A program made the translations under genes and the position numbers. From NCBI RefSeq assembly GCF_002929225.1, contig NZ_PISM01000014.1, positions 744,001-808,000 of the forward strand: a stretch of DNA of 64,000 nucleotides. Direction: 5' to 3'. Position 1 is the stretch's first letter. Every line of letters begins with the position of its first letter. Positions 53,805 to 63,948 of the stretch are shown here, in pieces. The notes below the pieces were generated by a model, which did no database searches, was not told the DNA's origin, and worked only from the letters and a program-made list of their open reading frames with translations. The DNA comes from Stutzerimonas kunmingensis (GTDB taxonomy: Bacteria; Pseudomonadota; Gammaproteobacteria; Pseudomonadales; Pseudomonadaceae).

Positions 53805-54480
53805 CCGGCGCAGGGCGTCTCAGCGGCCAGACCTCTCCATCCCCGATCACATAAATCTGCCAGTTGTCTTCGGCTGCCACCGTCATCGTTCCGGTGAAGT
53901 TGCCGAAGGCCGGCAGCAGGCTGAGCCGCGCTCCGATGCAAAAGCACGGCAGGCGCAGGCGCTGGCGGCCGCGGCCATGTAGCTGAAAGGCTGGATGTAC
54001 GTGGCCAGCGAGTACGTGATGGGTCGGATGCGGGTCCGGCTCATGCTGCAGGGCATAGGGGCCGAGCAGTAACGGCTCGCTGACTACGCTTATGTCTAAC
54101 TCGCGCGGTGGGTCGCCGGCACGGCGGTCGTGGTTGCCACGCACCAGCGTGATGTCCAGTTGCGCATGTTGCGCACGCCATTCGGCCAGACGGGCCAGCG
54201 TGGATGGTGCACGGGACTCCGGCGCGTGCAGGAAATCACCGAGAAAGATCAGCTGGCGGCAGGCGTACCGCGCCAGCAGATCGTCCAGCTGGCGCAGGTT
54301 AGCGTCGGTGGTGCCGTGGGGCACGGGCTGGCCCAGGCGCCGGTAGGCTGCGGCCTTGCCGAAATGTATATCTGCTATCAGCAACGCCTGCTGCTCAGGC
54401 CAGTAGACGGCCTTTTCCGCAAGCAACCAGAGCGTACTGCCGGCCAGTTCGATGGGCTGGTAAGGATTCATGTGAGACAT
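53782..54480 (-). CDS. pdeM: Ligase-associated DNA-damage-response metallophosphoesterase
   Basis: A 232-residue calcineurin-like phosphoesterase (start at ATG 54480 or 54471; no clear ribosome site). Metal motifs in order: L-I-A-D-I-H-F-G-K near residue 33 (D-x-H), F-L-G-D-F-L-H near 75 (G-D), V-R-G-N-H-D near 112 (G-N-H-D/E), and V-L-A-G-H-V-H-P near 160 (G-H-x-H). It is the last gene of the four-gene ligase-associated cassette and lies 19 bases downstream of the helicase gene. Homologues are Mn-dependent phosphodiesterases with the DNA-damage cassette. Confidence 0.88.
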   Translation of the reverse strand: MSHMNPYQPIELAGSTLWLLAEKAVYWPEQQALLIADIHFGKAAAYRRLGQPVPHGTTDANLRQLDDLLARYACRQLIFLGDFLHAPESRAPSTLARLAEWRAQHAQLDITLVRGNHDRRAGDPPRELDISVVSEPLLLGPYALQHEPDPHPTHHVLAGHVHPAFQLHGRGRQRLRLPCFCIGARLSLLPAFGNFTGTMTVAAEDNWQIYVIGDGEVWPLRRPAPVRPGICP

Positions 54481-54499
54481 GGGCGTGCTGAGGCTAGCG

Positions 54500-57361
54500 T
54501 CATGGGGCGCGTTTCGGCTTCCTGAGGCGTGGCGTGCCGTCCTTGGTCTGCCGCGGTTTGCGCTTGGGCGCGGTTTCACGTTCGACCATGATGCTGGCAT
54601 TCGCTTCCGGCTGATAGCCGCCGGGACCAGCCGCCTTGTCCAGCTCGGCGACCATGCGGCGGATGCGGTCGGCGAGTTTTTCCGAACTCATGCTTTCGCG
54701 AAAGCGTTCGACCATCAACGGAAACGCCAACGGCGTGGTGCGTTTGACCTGATGGATGTCCAGTTGGCGCCCTTGCAGCCGGCTCATGGTCTGCTCCAGC
54801 CGCTCGACCTCCAGCTCCTGCCGCAGCACTTCTTCCTCGGCCTGGGTCAGTAAAAGGTTGGCCGGGTCGTATTGGCGGAACACGTCGAAGAACAGGCCGC
54901 TGGATGCCTGCAGCTGGCGCGCGCTCTTCTGCGCGCCGGGGTAGCCAGAGAAAACCAGCCCCGCGATGCGCGCGATCTCCCGGAAGCGCCGGCGTGCCAG
55001 TTCGCCTGCATTGAGACTGGCGAGCACGTCCTGCAGCAGATTGTTCTGGCTGAACAGTTCGGGCGTCAGCCATTTCAGCCAGTCCACCTCGGTCGCAGAA
55101 AGCAGTTCGAAACCGTAGTCGTTGACCGCAATCGAAAAGGTTAGCGGCTGCTGCTGGCCCATGCGCCAGGCCAGCAGGCTTGCGAGGCCCAGATGTACGT
55201 GGCGGCCGGCGAAAGGGTAGAGGAACAGGTGCCAGCCCTCGCGGGACTTCATCACCTCGGCCAGCAGCGTGGTTTCCGTGGGCAGCGCGGACCAGTCCAT
55301 CTGTACACGGAGCAAGGGCTCGACCAGGCGCATCTCGTCGCTTTCGAAACGGCCACGCGAGGCGGCGCCGAGTTGTTCCACAACCGCATCGGCCAGTTCG
55401 CTCGATAGCGGCATACGGCCGCCGTTCCAGCGGGGCACGGCGGCCTTCTTACCCGTGGCGCGGCTGACGTAGGCAGTCATGTTCTCGACCCGCACCAGCT
55501 CCAGCAAACGGCCGCCGAAGAGGAAGTTGTCGCCCGGGCGCAGGCGCGCAATGAAGCCTTCCTCGATAGTGCCCAGCGAGCGGCCGCTGCCGCCCTTGGC
55601 CCAGAACTTCACCGTCAGGCTGGCATCGCTGACGATGGTGCCGATGCTCATGCGATGGCGCAGCGCCACACGGCGGCTCGGTACTTTCCACAGCCCGGTG
55701 TCGTCCGGCTCGACACGCTGGTAATCCGGGTAGGCGGTCAGGGAATGTCCGCCGTGCCGTACGAAGGCCAGCGCCCATTGCCAGTGATCGTCAGTGAGAT
55801 CGCGGTACGACCAGGCCTGCCTAACCTCATCGAACAATTCTTCCGGACGAAACCCACCGCCCAGCGCCATGCTCACCAGGTGCTGCACCAGTACGTCCAG
55901 TGGTCGGTGGGGCGCGCTGCGGGCTTCGATGCGGCGTTCGGCGATGGCGACCTGGGCGGCCGCGGCTTCCACTACTTCGACGCTGTGTGTAGGCACCAGC
56001 GTGACGCGGGAAGTCCGACCCGGCGCATGCCCAGAGCGACCGGCCCGCTGCATCAGCCGCGCCACGCCCTTGGGCGAGCCGATCTGCAAAACACGTTCGA
56101 CCGGCAGGAAATCCACGCCCAGATCCAGGCTGGAGGTGCAGACCACGGCCTTGAGCGCGCCCTGCTTGAGGCCCAGTTCGACCCAGTCGCGCACCTCGCG
56201 TGCCAGCGAGCCGTGGTGCAGGGCGATCAATCCGGCCCAGTCCGGCCGCGCATCCAGCAGCGCCTGATACCAGATTTCCGACTGCGAACGGGTATTGGTG
56301 AACACCAGGGTAGTCGCGGCGGAATCGATCTCTTCGACCACCTGCGGCAGCATGCGCAGGCCGAGATGACCGGCCCAGGGGAAGCGCTCGATGCTCGGCG
56401 GCAGCAGGGTGTCGACGCGCAGGTCCTTGTCCATCTTGCCCTGCACCAGCCTGCCGCTGCCGGGGTGCAGCAGCACGTCCAGCGCGTGGGGCTGGTTGCC
56501 GAGGGTGGCGGAAAGGCCCCAGACGATCAGCTCCGGCATCCACTGACGCAGGCGCGCCAGGGCCAGTTGCAGTTGCACGCCGCGCTTGTTGCCCAAGAGC
56601 TCGTGCCATTCGTCCACCACCAGCATGCGCAAACCGGCGAAGGCCTGGCGTGCATCGGCGCGGGTCAGCAGCAGGGTCAGGCTTTCCGGTGTGGTGACCA
56701 GCGCGCTGGGTAGCCTTCGGCCCTGGCGCGCACGCTCGGAACTGCTGGTATCACCGGTGCGCAGGCCGATGCTCCAGTTGATGCCGAGATCATCCAGCGG
56801 TGCTTGCAGAGCCCGCGCGGTATCGGCCGCCAATGCGCGCATCGGGGTGATCCAGAGCACCGTCAAAGGCGCTGGCTTGTCCGTCGCGGTGGAAGAGGGT
56901 GCCTTGGTCGCAAAGCGATTCAGGGCTCCGAGCCAGACAGCGTAGGTCTTGCCGGAGCCGGTGGTGGCGTGCAGCAGCCCCGATTCGCCATGGCCTATCG
57001 CTTGCCACACCTCCTGCTGGAACGGGAAGGGTTGCCAGGCACGGCTGGAAAACCAGCTCGCAGCGAGGCTCTCGGCCCCGTCCCTCACCCCCAGCCCCTC
57101 TCCCGGAGGGAGAGGGGAGTGATCGTGTGGCTGCTCGGCATCTTCGTCTGGCATGGCTCCGGTCTTGCTCTCTCTGGGGGAGGGCCGGGGTGCGGGCTGG
57201 CTCACGTCCGGGTCGCCTAACGCTTCCCTCACGCCCGCCCCAGGGGGGCGATCGCGCGGTTGCTCAGCGTTCTCGCCTGGCACTGCTCTGCTCTTGCTCC
57301 CTCTCCCTCTGGGAGAGGGTTGGGGTGAGGGCTGAGCGGGTGCCGGGTGACTTGGTTTCAT
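54500..57361 (-). CDS. Ligase-associated DEXH-box helicase (Lhr type) with repeat-derived N-terminal extension
   Basis: A 953-residue ssDNA translocase/3'-5' helicase of the Lhr-core type. The conserved part begins near residue 97 ([10 protein letters not shown]). Walker A is T-G-S-G-K-T (134-139), motif II is V-V-D-E-W-H (DExH) and the helicase C-terminal motifs include [11 protein letters not shown] and [11 protein letters not shown]. The first 95 residues are foreign: two tandem, diverged units of about 37-40 residues (P-S-P-x-P-S-P-R, then E-Q-P and P-G-E-G). They come from the repeats at 57084-57335. The start ATG overlaps the ligase stop (ATGA), so translation is coupled and the extension is probably expressed. 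GTG/ATG starts inside are possible alternatives. Confidence 0.9.
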   Translation of the reverse strand: MKPSHPAPAQPSPQPSPRGRGSKSRAVPGENAEQPRDRPPGAGVREALGDPDVSQPAPRPSPRESKTGAMPDEDAEQPHDHSPLPPGEGLGVRDGAESLAASWFSSRAWQPFPFQQEVWQAIGHGESGLLHATTGSGKTYAVWLGALNRFATKAPSSTATDKPAPLTVLWITPMRALAADTARALQAPLDDLGINWSIGLRTGDTSSSERARQGRRLPSALVTTPESLTLLLTRADARQAFAGLRMLVVDEWHELLGNKRGVQLQLALARLRQWMPELIVWGLSATLGNQPHALDVLLHPGSGRLVQGKMDKDLRVDTLLPPSIERFPWAGHLGLRMLPQVVEEIDSAATTLVFTNTRSQSEIWYQALLDARPDWAGLIALHHGSLAREVRDWVELGLKQGALKAVVCTSSLDLGVDFLPVERVLQIGSPKGVARLMQRAGRSGHAPGRTSRVTLVPTHSVEVVEAAAAQVAIAERRIEARSAPHRPLDVLVQHLVSMALGGGFRPEELFDEVRQAWSYRDLTDDHWQWALAFVRHGGHSLTAYPDYQRVEPDDTGLWKVPSRRVALRHRMSIGTIVSDASLTVKFWAKGGSGRSLGTIEEGFIARLRPGDNFLFGGRLLELVRVENMTAYVSRATGKKAAVPRWNGGRMPLSSELADAVVEQLGAASRGRFESDEMRLVEPLLRVQMDWSALPTETTLLAEVMKSREGWHLFLYPFAGRHVHLGLASLLAWRMGQQQPLTFSIAVNDYGFELLSATEVDWLKWLTPELFSQNNLLQDVLASLNAGELARRRFREIARIAGLVFSGYPGAQKSARQLQASSGLFFDVFRQYDPANLLLTQAEEEVLRQELEVERLEQTMSRLQGRQLDIHQVKRTTPLAFPLMVERFRESMSSEKLADRIRRMVAELDKAAGPGGYQPEANASIMVERETAPKRKPRQTKDGTPRLRKPKRAP
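57084..57335. repeat. Tandem CCCTCACCCC/LPPGEG-type repeat inside the helicase gene
   Basis: Copies of the palindrome CCCTCTCCC-loop-GGGAGAGGG are visible at 57095-57117 (10-bp perfect arms CCCCTCTCCC/GGGAGAGGGG, loop GGA) and 57299-57319 (9-bp arms). The DNA between has another pair and two diverged tandem units of about 110-120 bases. It is the same family as 9232-9353 near nrdB, here in-frame in the 5' part of a gene. Confidence 0.8.
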
Positions 57362-59067
57362 CCCAGCAATTCCCGCAGGGTGGCTAGCGTATCGGCCTCA
57401 TCCACAGGCTTGTCGAGGCGCCAGCGCAGCATGCGCGGGAAGCGCACGGCGATGCCGCTTTTGTGCCGGCTGCTGGCCGCGATGCCTTCGAAACCCAGCT
57501 CGAACACCAGCGTCGGCGTCACGCTGCGCACGGGGCCGAACTTTTCCACGGTTGTCTTGCGTACGATGGCGTCGACCTTGCGCATTTCCTCGTCGGTCAG
57601 CCCGGAATACGCTTTGGCGAAGGGCACCAGCTTGCGCTCCGGGTCGCAGGGCTCGCCGTCCCAGACGGCAAAGGTGTAGTCGGTGTAGAGGCTGGCGCGG
57701 CGCCCGTGCCCGCGCTGGGCGTAGATCAGCACGGCGTCGATCGAATACGGGTCGATCTTCCATTTCCACCAGACACCCACGTCCTTTGTCCGGCCGACAC
57801 CGTACTGCGCCGCGCGGGCCTTGATCATCATCCCTTCGACGCCGCGAGCACGGGACGCTTCGCGCTGGCGGGCGAGATCGTGCCAGTCATTCCCGCTCAC
57901 CAGCGGCGAAAGCATGAGCCTGGGATTGGCGCACCGGCCGACCACAGTTTCGAGCTGTTGCCGCCGATCGCGGTGGGCGCGCTGGCGCCAGTCGTCGCCT
58001 TGCCATTCCAGCAGGTCGTAGGCGAGCACCGCGACCGGGGCGTCAGCCAGCACTTTCGCCGTGAGATTCTTGCGGCCGATACGCTGCTGCAGCAGAGAGA
58101 AGGATTGCACGCCGAAGCGTTCGGTTGTTTCTGAATCATCGCTATCGGAATGTTCGAAAAGATTGGTCGTAGGCTCTCCGGAGGCGTGTTTCCAGACCAG
58201 AATCTCGCCGTCGATCACAGTACCGTCCGGCAGTTCGCTGGCCAGCTCGCAGAGTTCCGGGAAGCGCTCGCTGACCAGCTCCTCACCACGCGACCAGACC
58301 CAGATCTGCCCGTCGCGTTTGACCAGCTGCGCACGGATGCCGTCCCACTTCCATTCGACGAACCAGTTCTCTGGCGCGCCGAGCAGGGTGTCGAACTCCT
58401 CGACCGGCGCCTGTAGCGGATGGGCAAGAAAGAAGGGGTAGGGCTGGCCGCCGCGCTGCGCATGTTCGTGTTCGGACTCGTCGGCAATCAGCGCGAGGTA
58501 GCCTTCGGCGCTGGGACGGTGCGACAGGTCGGTATAGCCAACCAGCCGCTGCGCGACCCGTTTCGGATCGAGATCGACCAGCGAGGCCAGCGCACGAGTG
58601 ACCAGCAATTTCGACACGCCCACACGAAAGGCGCCGGTGATCAGTTTGATGCAGACCATCAGGCTGAGCCGGTCCAGCTGCGCCCACAGTGCCGGCAAGC
58701 GCTCGGTCAGCTCCTCTGGTGGCATCCCGCGCAGGGGTAGCAGCTTGTCCTGCATCCATACGGCGAGGCCATCGTCGGAGCTGTGCTCGGCCTCGGGCAT
58801 CAGCAGCGAGATGGTTTCGGCCATATCACCGACGGCCTGATAGCTTTCCTCGAACAGCCATTCCGGCAAGCCAGATGCCTGCATGGCGGTTTCGCGCAAT
58901 ACCCTGGTCGGCACAAGTTGGCGAGGTCGACCGCCGGAAAGGAAGTAGACCGCCCAGGCGGCGTCAGCGGGATCGGCCTCGCGGAAATAGTCGCGCATTG
59001 CCGCGAGCTTGGCGTTGCTCGAGGTGGTCGCGTCGAGGCGGCTATAGAGCGTGGCGAACGCTTTCAT
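57358..59067 (-). CDS. ATP-dependent DNA ligase (ligase-associated cassette)
   Basis: A 569-residue ligase; ATG 59067 with GGAGG upstream. The adenylation domain has the catalytic lysine in K240-W-D-G. N-terminal residues 1-200 are the DNA-binding helical part ([20 protein letters not shown] near 178). Nucleotidyltransferase motifs include [25 protein letters not shown] and WWKWKIDP; the OB domain with RLDKP and PRML-type segments ends the protein. It seals nicks in DNA with ATP. It is the second gene of the cassette, with ATGA overlap to the helicase. Confidence 0.93.
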   Translation of the reverse strand: MKAFATLYSRLDATTSSNAKLAAMRDYFREADPADAAWAVYFLSGGRPRQLVPTRVLRETAMQASGLPEWLFEESYQAVGDMAETISLLMPEAEHSSDDGLAVWMQDKLLPLRGMPPEELTERLPALWAQLDRLSLMVCIKLITGAFRVGVSKLLVTRALASLVDLDPKRVAQRLVGYTDLSHRPSAEGYLALIADESEHEHAQRGGQPYPFFLAHPLQAPVEEFDTLLGAPENWFVEWKWDGIRAQLVKRDGQIWVWSRGEELVSERFPELCELASELPDGTVIDGEILVWKHASGEPTTNLFEHSDSDDSETTERFGVQSFSLLQQRIGRKNLTAKVLADAPVAVLAYDLLEWQGDDWRQRAHRDRRQQLETVVGRCANPRLMLSPLVSGNDWHDLARQREASRARGVEGMMIKARAAQYGVGRTKDVGVWWKWKIDPYSIDAVLIYAQRGHGRRASLYTDYTFAVWDGEPCDPERKLVPFAKAYSGLTDEEMRKVDAIVRKTTVEKFGPVRSVTPTLVFELGFEGIAASSRHKSGIAVRFPRMLRWRLDKPVDEADTLATLRELLG

Positions 59068-59145
59068 GCGGCGCCTCCGTACCGGTGTGGTGCGGCCGGT
59101 TGCGCGCAAGCTCGCTCCTACAAGGCGGGGTGGTGATCCGCCGAG

Positions 59146-60162
59146 TCATTCGGCCTCCTGGGTGTTCGCATCGTCTTCCTCGCCATACTCGGTCTCGAAT
59201 GCCTGCGCATCGAGCCCGCGCATCTCACGCAGATAACGGACCAGGATCGGAACGGAACCGTGAGTCACCATTACCCGCTCGGCACCGGTCTGTTCGATGG
59301 CCCAGAGCAGCCCTGGCCAGTCGGCGTGATCGGAGAGCACGAAGCCGCGGTCGACCCCGCGTCGACGACGGGTGCCGCGCAACATCATCCAGCCGCTGGC
59401 GAAGGCATCGGCATAGTCACCGAAACGACGCATCCATGTGCTCCCGCCAGCTGACGGCGGCGCGAGGATGATGGCCTGCTTCAGCCGAGGGTCGCCCTTT
59501 TTCAGGTCGCCGGCATAAATGGTCGGTGGAAGATAGACACCGCCTTCGCGATAGACCTTGTTCAGTGGCTCCACAGCGCCATGGACGACGATGGTGCCGA
59601 TGTTCTCATCCAATCCGTGAAGGATGCGCTGCGCCTTGCCGAAGGCATAGCAGAACAGCACCGAGGCTCGCCCGGCCGCGGCGTTGGCGCGCCACCAGTC
59701 ATTGATGTCGCGGAATACCTCGGCCTGGGACGGCCATTTGTAGATCGGCAAACCGAAGGTCGATTCGGTAATGAAGGTGTGGCAGCGCACCGGCTCGAAC
59801 GGGGCGCAGGTGCCGTCCGGCTCGACCTTGTAGTCGCCTGAGGCCACCCAGACCTCGCCCTTGTATTCCAGTCGCACCTGAGCCGAGCCGAGCACATGGC
59901 CGGCCGGGTGGAAGCTGAGCTTTACGCCGTGATGTTCGACGGACTCACCGTAGGCCAGCGTTTGCAGCGGCATATCGGCGGCGATGCGTGAACGCAGAAT
60001 GCCTTCGCTGTCGCTTGAAGCCAGGTAATGGCCCATGCCCCAGCGCGCGTGGTCGCCGTGGGCGTGGGTGATGACGGCGCGATCGACCGGACGCCAGGGA
60101 TCGATGTAGAAATCACCGGGTGGGCAGTAGAGGCCTTCGGGACGAGCAACGACAAGATCCAT
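59146..60162 (-). CDS. Ligase-associated metallo-beta-lactamase-fold exonuclease
   Basis: A 338-residue protein starting at ATG 60162 (MDLVVARPEGLYCPPGDFYI). The MBL-fold motif is ITHAHGDHARWG (H-x-H-x-D-H) near residue 40; further ligands are in HPAGHVLGSAQV near 84, ASGDYKVEP near 103 and LSDHADWPGLL near 291. These match the beta-CASP/SNM1-like ligase-associated exonucleases. It is the first gene of the repair cassette. It lies 78 bases upstream of the ligase start and 88 bases downstream of fadE. Confidence 0.9.
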   Translation of the reverse strand: MDLVVARPEGLYCPPGDFYIDPWRPVDRAVITHAHGDHARWGMGHYLASSDSEGILRSRIAADMPLQTLAYGESVEHHGVKLSFHPAGHVLGSAQVRLEYKGEVWVASGDYKVEPDGTCAPFEPVRCHTFITESTFGLPIYKWPSQAEVFRDINDWWRANAAAGRASVLFCYAFGKAQRILHGLDENIGTIVVHGAVEPLNKVYREGGVYLPPTIYAGDLKKGDPRLKQAIILAPPSAGGSTWMRRFGDYADAFASGWMMLRGTRRRRGVDRGFVLSDHADWPGLLWAIEQTGAERVMVTHGSVPILVRYLREMRGLDAQAFETEYGEEDDANTQEAE

Positions 60163-60196
60163 GACGACTGGCAGTTCGATGGGCTTGCAGGGTTGG

Positions 60197-60232
60197 AGCC
60201 CGGCGAGGCGTTTGGAGTTCGCTCGCCGGGCT
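60197..60232. repeat. 11-bp inverted repeat between exonuclease and fadE genes
   Basis: AGCCCGGCGAG (60197-60207) and CTCGCCGGGCT (60222-60232) are perfect inverted arms with a 14-nt loop. It lies just after the fadE stop and before the exonuclease ATG. With no T tract it is not a canonical terminator; the CCGGCGAGCGAACTCCAAAC-type sequence is likely to be a repeated palindrome of the genome. Confidence 0.6.
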
Positions 60233-60250
60233 ACCTGGGCTGATCGGGAG

Positions 60251-62695
60251 TCAGCGGATTCGTCCTTCCTGCAACTCCAGATCCTCCTTGGCGAAGTCGT
60301 CCACGTCGATGACTTTGCGCCGTGCGAGTTCTGCCATCTGCAGCTGCTCGGCCTCCACGGCATCTATGACGCCGGCAGCCAGCGCGGCATCGATCGAACT
60401 TTCGCCAGCGGCCGGCATGACCGCGCCGGACTTGAGCGCCTTGGCCAGCTTCTTCGCTGCGTCCTGGCTGGTGGCGAGGATTTCGAAAGCGTGCTTCAGC
60501 GCGCCGAGCGGCTGCTCGGGATCCTGCGGGCGGTACATGCCATCGAGGATGCGCTCCAAAGCCGGATCGCCTTCCGGGCGGCCGAGGAGGGCGGCGACCT
60601 CGGCGTCCAGGACGTCGGACGGCCCCTTGTGGCGCGCACCGAAGGGGAACACCAGAGCATGCAGTAGGTGCCCGAGAATGCGGTTGGGGAAGTTGGCCAG
60701 CACGTCCTGCAGGGCGGATTCGGCCTTCTCCAGGCAGTCCTCCAGCGCCCAGCGCAGCAGCGGCTCCTGTTCAGTCGGATGGCCGAGGTCATGGAACTGC
60801 TTGAGTGCTGCGGAGGCGAGATAGAGATGGCTGAGCACGTCGCCCAGGCGCGCCGACAGCCGCTCGCGACGCTTGAGCTCGCCGCCGAGCAGCATCATCG
60901 ACAGATCGGCAAGCATCGCGAATGCCGCGGCGATGCGATTGAGCGCGCGGAAGTAGGGTTGCGTGACGCTCGTCCCTGGCACTCGCCCCATCAGACCGAA
61001 GCTCAGCCCCAGTAGCAGGGTGCTGGCGGTGTTGCTGACGGCGAAGCCGATGTGCTGCATCAGCAAGTCGTCGAACTTCACGACTGCGGCTTCGCGATCC
61101 GGCTCGTGGACCAGCTCCATTTCGCGCAGCACGAACGGATGGCAGCGGATTGCGCCCTGGCCGAAGATCATCAGGTTGCGCGAGAGGATGTTGGCACCTT
61201 CCACGGTGATGGAGATCGGCGCCGACAGCCACAGGCGTCCGAGGTAATTGTTCGGGCCGAGGATGATGCCCTTGCCGCCGTGGATATCCATGGCGTCGGT
61301 GATGCAGGCGCGGCCGCGCTCGGTGAGGTGGTACTTGAGAATAGCCGATAGCACCGAGGGCTTCTCGCCCAGATCGACGGCATTGGCGGTGAGGATTCGC
61401 GCCGCGTCCATCAGCCAGGCGTTGCCGCCGATGCGTGCCAGTGGCTCCTGAATGCCTTCGAAGGCGGCGAGCGGCACGTTGAACTGCTCGCGGACCTGCG
61501 CATAGCGACCGCTCACGTAGCTGCAGACCTTGGCGGCGCTGGTGCCGGTCGCCGGCAGGGAGATCGAGCGGCCGACCGACAGGCAGTTCATCAGCATCAT
61601 CCAGCCTTTGCCGATCATGTCGCGGCCGCCGATGATCGCATCCAGCGGCACGAAGACATCCTTGCCCCAGTTCGGCCCGTTCATGAAGGCCGCACCCAGT
61701 GGCAGGTGGCGACGGCCGATGTCCACGCCGGGAGTGTCGGTGGGGATCAGCGCCAGGCTGATGCCGAGTTCTTCCTCATCGCCCAGCAAGTGATCCGGAT
61801 CGTAGGTCTTGAAGGCCACGCCGAGCAGGGTCGCCACCGGGCCGAGGGTGATGTAGCGCTTCTCCCAGTTCAGCCGCAGACCGAGCACCTCTTCGCCCTG
61901 CCATTGGCCGCGGCAGATCACGCCGCTGTCGTTCATGGCGCCGGCGTCGGAGCCGGCGTATGGGCCGGTGAGGGCAAAGCAGGGAATGTCAGTGCCATTG
62001 GCCAGGCGCGACAGGTAGTGGTTGCGCTGCTCATCGGTGCCGTAGTGCATCAGCAGCTCGGCCGGACCGAGAGAGTTGGGCACCATCACGGTGCTGGCCA
62101 GGTCACCGCTGCGGGTGGCGAGTTTCATCACGATCTGCGAGTGGGCGTAGGCGGAGAAGCTCTTGCCGCCATATTCCTTGGGGATGATCAGGGCGAAGAA
62201 GCCTTCAGCCTTGATGTAGTCCCAGGCGGCGGGCGGCAGGTCCATGCGCTGGGCGATATCCCATTCGCTGACCAGGGCGCAGAGGGTTTCGGTAGGGCCG
62301 TCGAGGAAGGCCTGTTCTTCATCCGTGAGGCGCGCCTTCGGATAGCCGAGCAGGGTGTCCCAGTCCGGCCGGCCGCTGAACAGCTCGCCGTCCCACCAGA
62401 CGGTGCCGGCGTCGATGGCGTCGCGCTCGGTGGCGGAAATCGGCGGTAGCACCTTCTTGAACCAGTCGAACATCGGCCCGCTGAAGTACTTGCGGCGCAC
62501 GTCTGCGACCAGCAATGGCACCGCAATGGTGATCAAGGCGAGCCAGAGCAGGAATACCACCACCCCGGAGGTGTCGGCAGCGGTCATGAAGACCAGGTAG
62601 GTGGCGACGATCACCAGTGCCGGCACCGGCGACAGGCGCAGGTGGGCGATTACGGCAATGCCGAGGAGTAGAACCAGCAACCAGAGCAGCGTCAT
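60251..62695 (-). CDS. fadE: Acyl-CoA dehydrogenase FadE
   Basis: An 814-residue enzyme of fatty-acid beta-oxidation, oxidising acyl-CoA to trans-2-enoyl-CoA with FAD. The N-terminus (1-45) is a hydrophobic membrane anchor (LLWLLVLLLGIAVIAHL). The FAD-binding core includes DGPTETLCALVSEWDIAQRM, FALIIPKEYGGKSFS near residue 169, and FALTGPYAGSDAGAMN near 240. A C-terminal extension of about 300 residues, DUF1974-like, is typical of FadE. AAAGGA precedes the ATG. It stands upstream of the repair cassette. Confidence 0.94.
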   Translation of the reverse strand: MTLLWLLVLLLGIAVIAHLRLSPVPALVIVATYLVFMTAADTSGVVVFLLWLALITIAVPLLVADVRRKYFSGPMFDWFKKVLPPISATERDAIDAGTVWWDGELFSGRPDWDTLLGYPKARLTDEEQAFLDGPTETLCALVSEWDIAQRMDLPPAAWDYIKAEGFFALIIPKEYGGKSFSAYAHSQIVMKLATRSGDLASTVMVPNSLGPAELLMHYGTDEQRNHYLSRLANGTDIPCFALTGPYAGSDAGAMNDSGVICRGQWQGEEVLGLRLNWEKRYITLGPVATLLGVAFKTYDPDHLLGDEEELGISLALIPTDTPGVDIGRRHLPLGAAFMNGPNWGKDVFVPLDAIIGGRDMIGKGWMMLMNCLSVGRSISLPATGTSAAKVCSYVSGRYAQVREQFNVPLAAFEGIQEPLARIGGNAWLMDAARILTANAVDLGEKPSVLSAILKYHLTERGRACITDAMDIHGGKGIILGPNNYLGRLWLSAPISITVEGANILSRNLMIFGQGAIRCHPFVLREMELVHEPDREAAVVKFDDLLMQHIGFAVSNTASTLLLGLSFGLMGRVPGTSVTQPYFRALNRIAAAFAMLADLSMMLLGGELKRRERLSARLGDVLSHLYLASAALKQFHDLGHPTEQEPLLRWALEDCLEKAESALQDVLANFPNRILGHLLHALVFPFGARHKGPSDVLDAEVAALLGRPEGDPALERILDGMYRPQDPEQPLGALKHAFEILATSQDAAKKLAKALKSGAVMPAAGESSIDAALAAGVIDAVEAEQLQMAELARRKVIDVDDFAKEDLELQEGRIR

Positions 62696-62808
62696 GAGTC
62701 TTATCCTTTCAGGTTCGAACAGCTTCCGTCTTCAGCATAGGCGCTTGCGCCGCTGCAGCGAAGGGACGAGGTGTCGCCGCCGGCCAACGGGCGGCGACGG
62801 GGGATGGT

Positions 62809-63948
62809 TCAGCTCGGCCGGGCGCCGAGCATTTGCGTGTCGACATCGTCGGCGTTCTGGTTGGCTGCTGGCTTTTCCTGCGGCACGCCGGCAACATTGA
62901 TTTCCGGCAATCGCCCACCGATGAATTCGATGCTGCGGGTGGGGAAGGCGAACTGCACGTCCATGTCGCGAATGCCCTGCAGCAGGGCGAGGTTGATCTC
63001 CTGCTGGGTGTCCATGTACTTGTTGTAGTCCGAGACCTGCATGATGTAGACGACCTCGAAGGTCAGCTGGCTGTCGTCGAAGCCGAGGAAATGCGCGCGG
63101 TCGAACTTCGCCACTTCGATGCCTTCGATGATGCGCTTCACCAGTGCCGCCACCTCTTTTACCTTTTCGGTTGGCGTGTCGTAGGTGATGCCGAACTTGA
63201 AGACGATCCGCCGCGTGTTCATGCGCTTGTAGTTGTGCACGATCTGCCGCAACAGGTCGGCGTTGGATACGACCACCTGTTCGCCGCTGAGGGCGCGAAT
63301 GCGCGTGGTTTTCAGGCCGATGTGCTCGATGTTGCCGGCCACCTCGCCGAATACCACGAAGTCGCCGATCTCGAACGGCTTGTCCACGCCGATGGACAGC
63401 GAGGCGAAGATGTCGCTGAGCAGCGTCTGTACTGCCAGGGCGATGGCGATACCGCCAACGCCGAGGCTGGCGACCATGGCGGTGATGTCGACACCCAGGT
63501 TGGCGAGGATCGATAGCAGCATCATGGTCCAGACCACGATACGGATCATGATGCCGATGATGGTGGTGGTGACCGGATTGCGAGCCTTGCCGTCGCGGGT
63601 CAGGCTCTCCATCCACAGGCGCACACCGGTGTCCATCCACAGCGCGAACTGGAACGCGAGGGCGATGAACCAGCCGTGGGACATTGTCGATTCCCAGCGA
63701 GGCGACAGTTCAACCGTCTTCAGTGCGATCAGCAGTGAGAACGCCAGGATCAGCAGATTGCTGGTGCGTGAAAGCAGTTCGGCGGTGATGCCGAGGAACT
63801 TGGTCTTGGACCCGGTTGCGAGTTTGTTGAGGCGCCTGGTGACGATCCCGAGGATGGTGCGCAGGACCAGGTAGCTGACGATGGTGATCCCCAGCACGAT
63901 AGCCAGGTTGATCCAGAGTGTCTCGTTGAGCAGGGCGTCCCAGTTCAT
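62809..63948 (-). CDS. Small-conductance mechanosensitive channel (MscS family)
   Basis: A 379-residue inner-membrane channel that opens under tension on osmotic down-shock. GGAGG precedes the ATG. TM segments are near 12-36, 60-82, 96-118, 135-165 and the pore helix TM5 near 175-200 (LGVGGIAIALAVQTLLSD). The MscS beta domain has FVVFGEVAGNIEHIGLKTTR near 215 and GEQVVVSNADLL. The cytoplasmic cage ends near ISxPTRS-type FPTRSIEFIG. It is a single gene at the right end of the window. Confidence 0.9.
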   Translation of the reverse strand: MNWDALLNETLWINLAIVLGITIVSYLVLRTILGIVTRRLNKLATGSKTKFLGITAELLSRTSNLLILAFSLLIALKTVELSPRWESTMSHGWFIALAFQFALWMDTGVRLWMESLTRDGKARNPVTTTIIGIMIRIVVWTMMLLSILANLGVDITAMVASLGVGGIAIALAVQTLLSDIFASLSIGVDKPFEIGDFVVFGEVAGNIEHIGLKTTRIRALSGEQVVVSNADLLRQIVHNYKRMNTRRIVFKFGITYDTPTEKVKEVAALVKRIIEGIEVAKFDRAHFLGFDDSQLTFEVVYIMQVSDYNKYMDTQQEINLALLQGIRDMDVQFAFPTRSIEFIGGRLPEINVAGVPQEKPAANQNADDVDTQMLGARPS

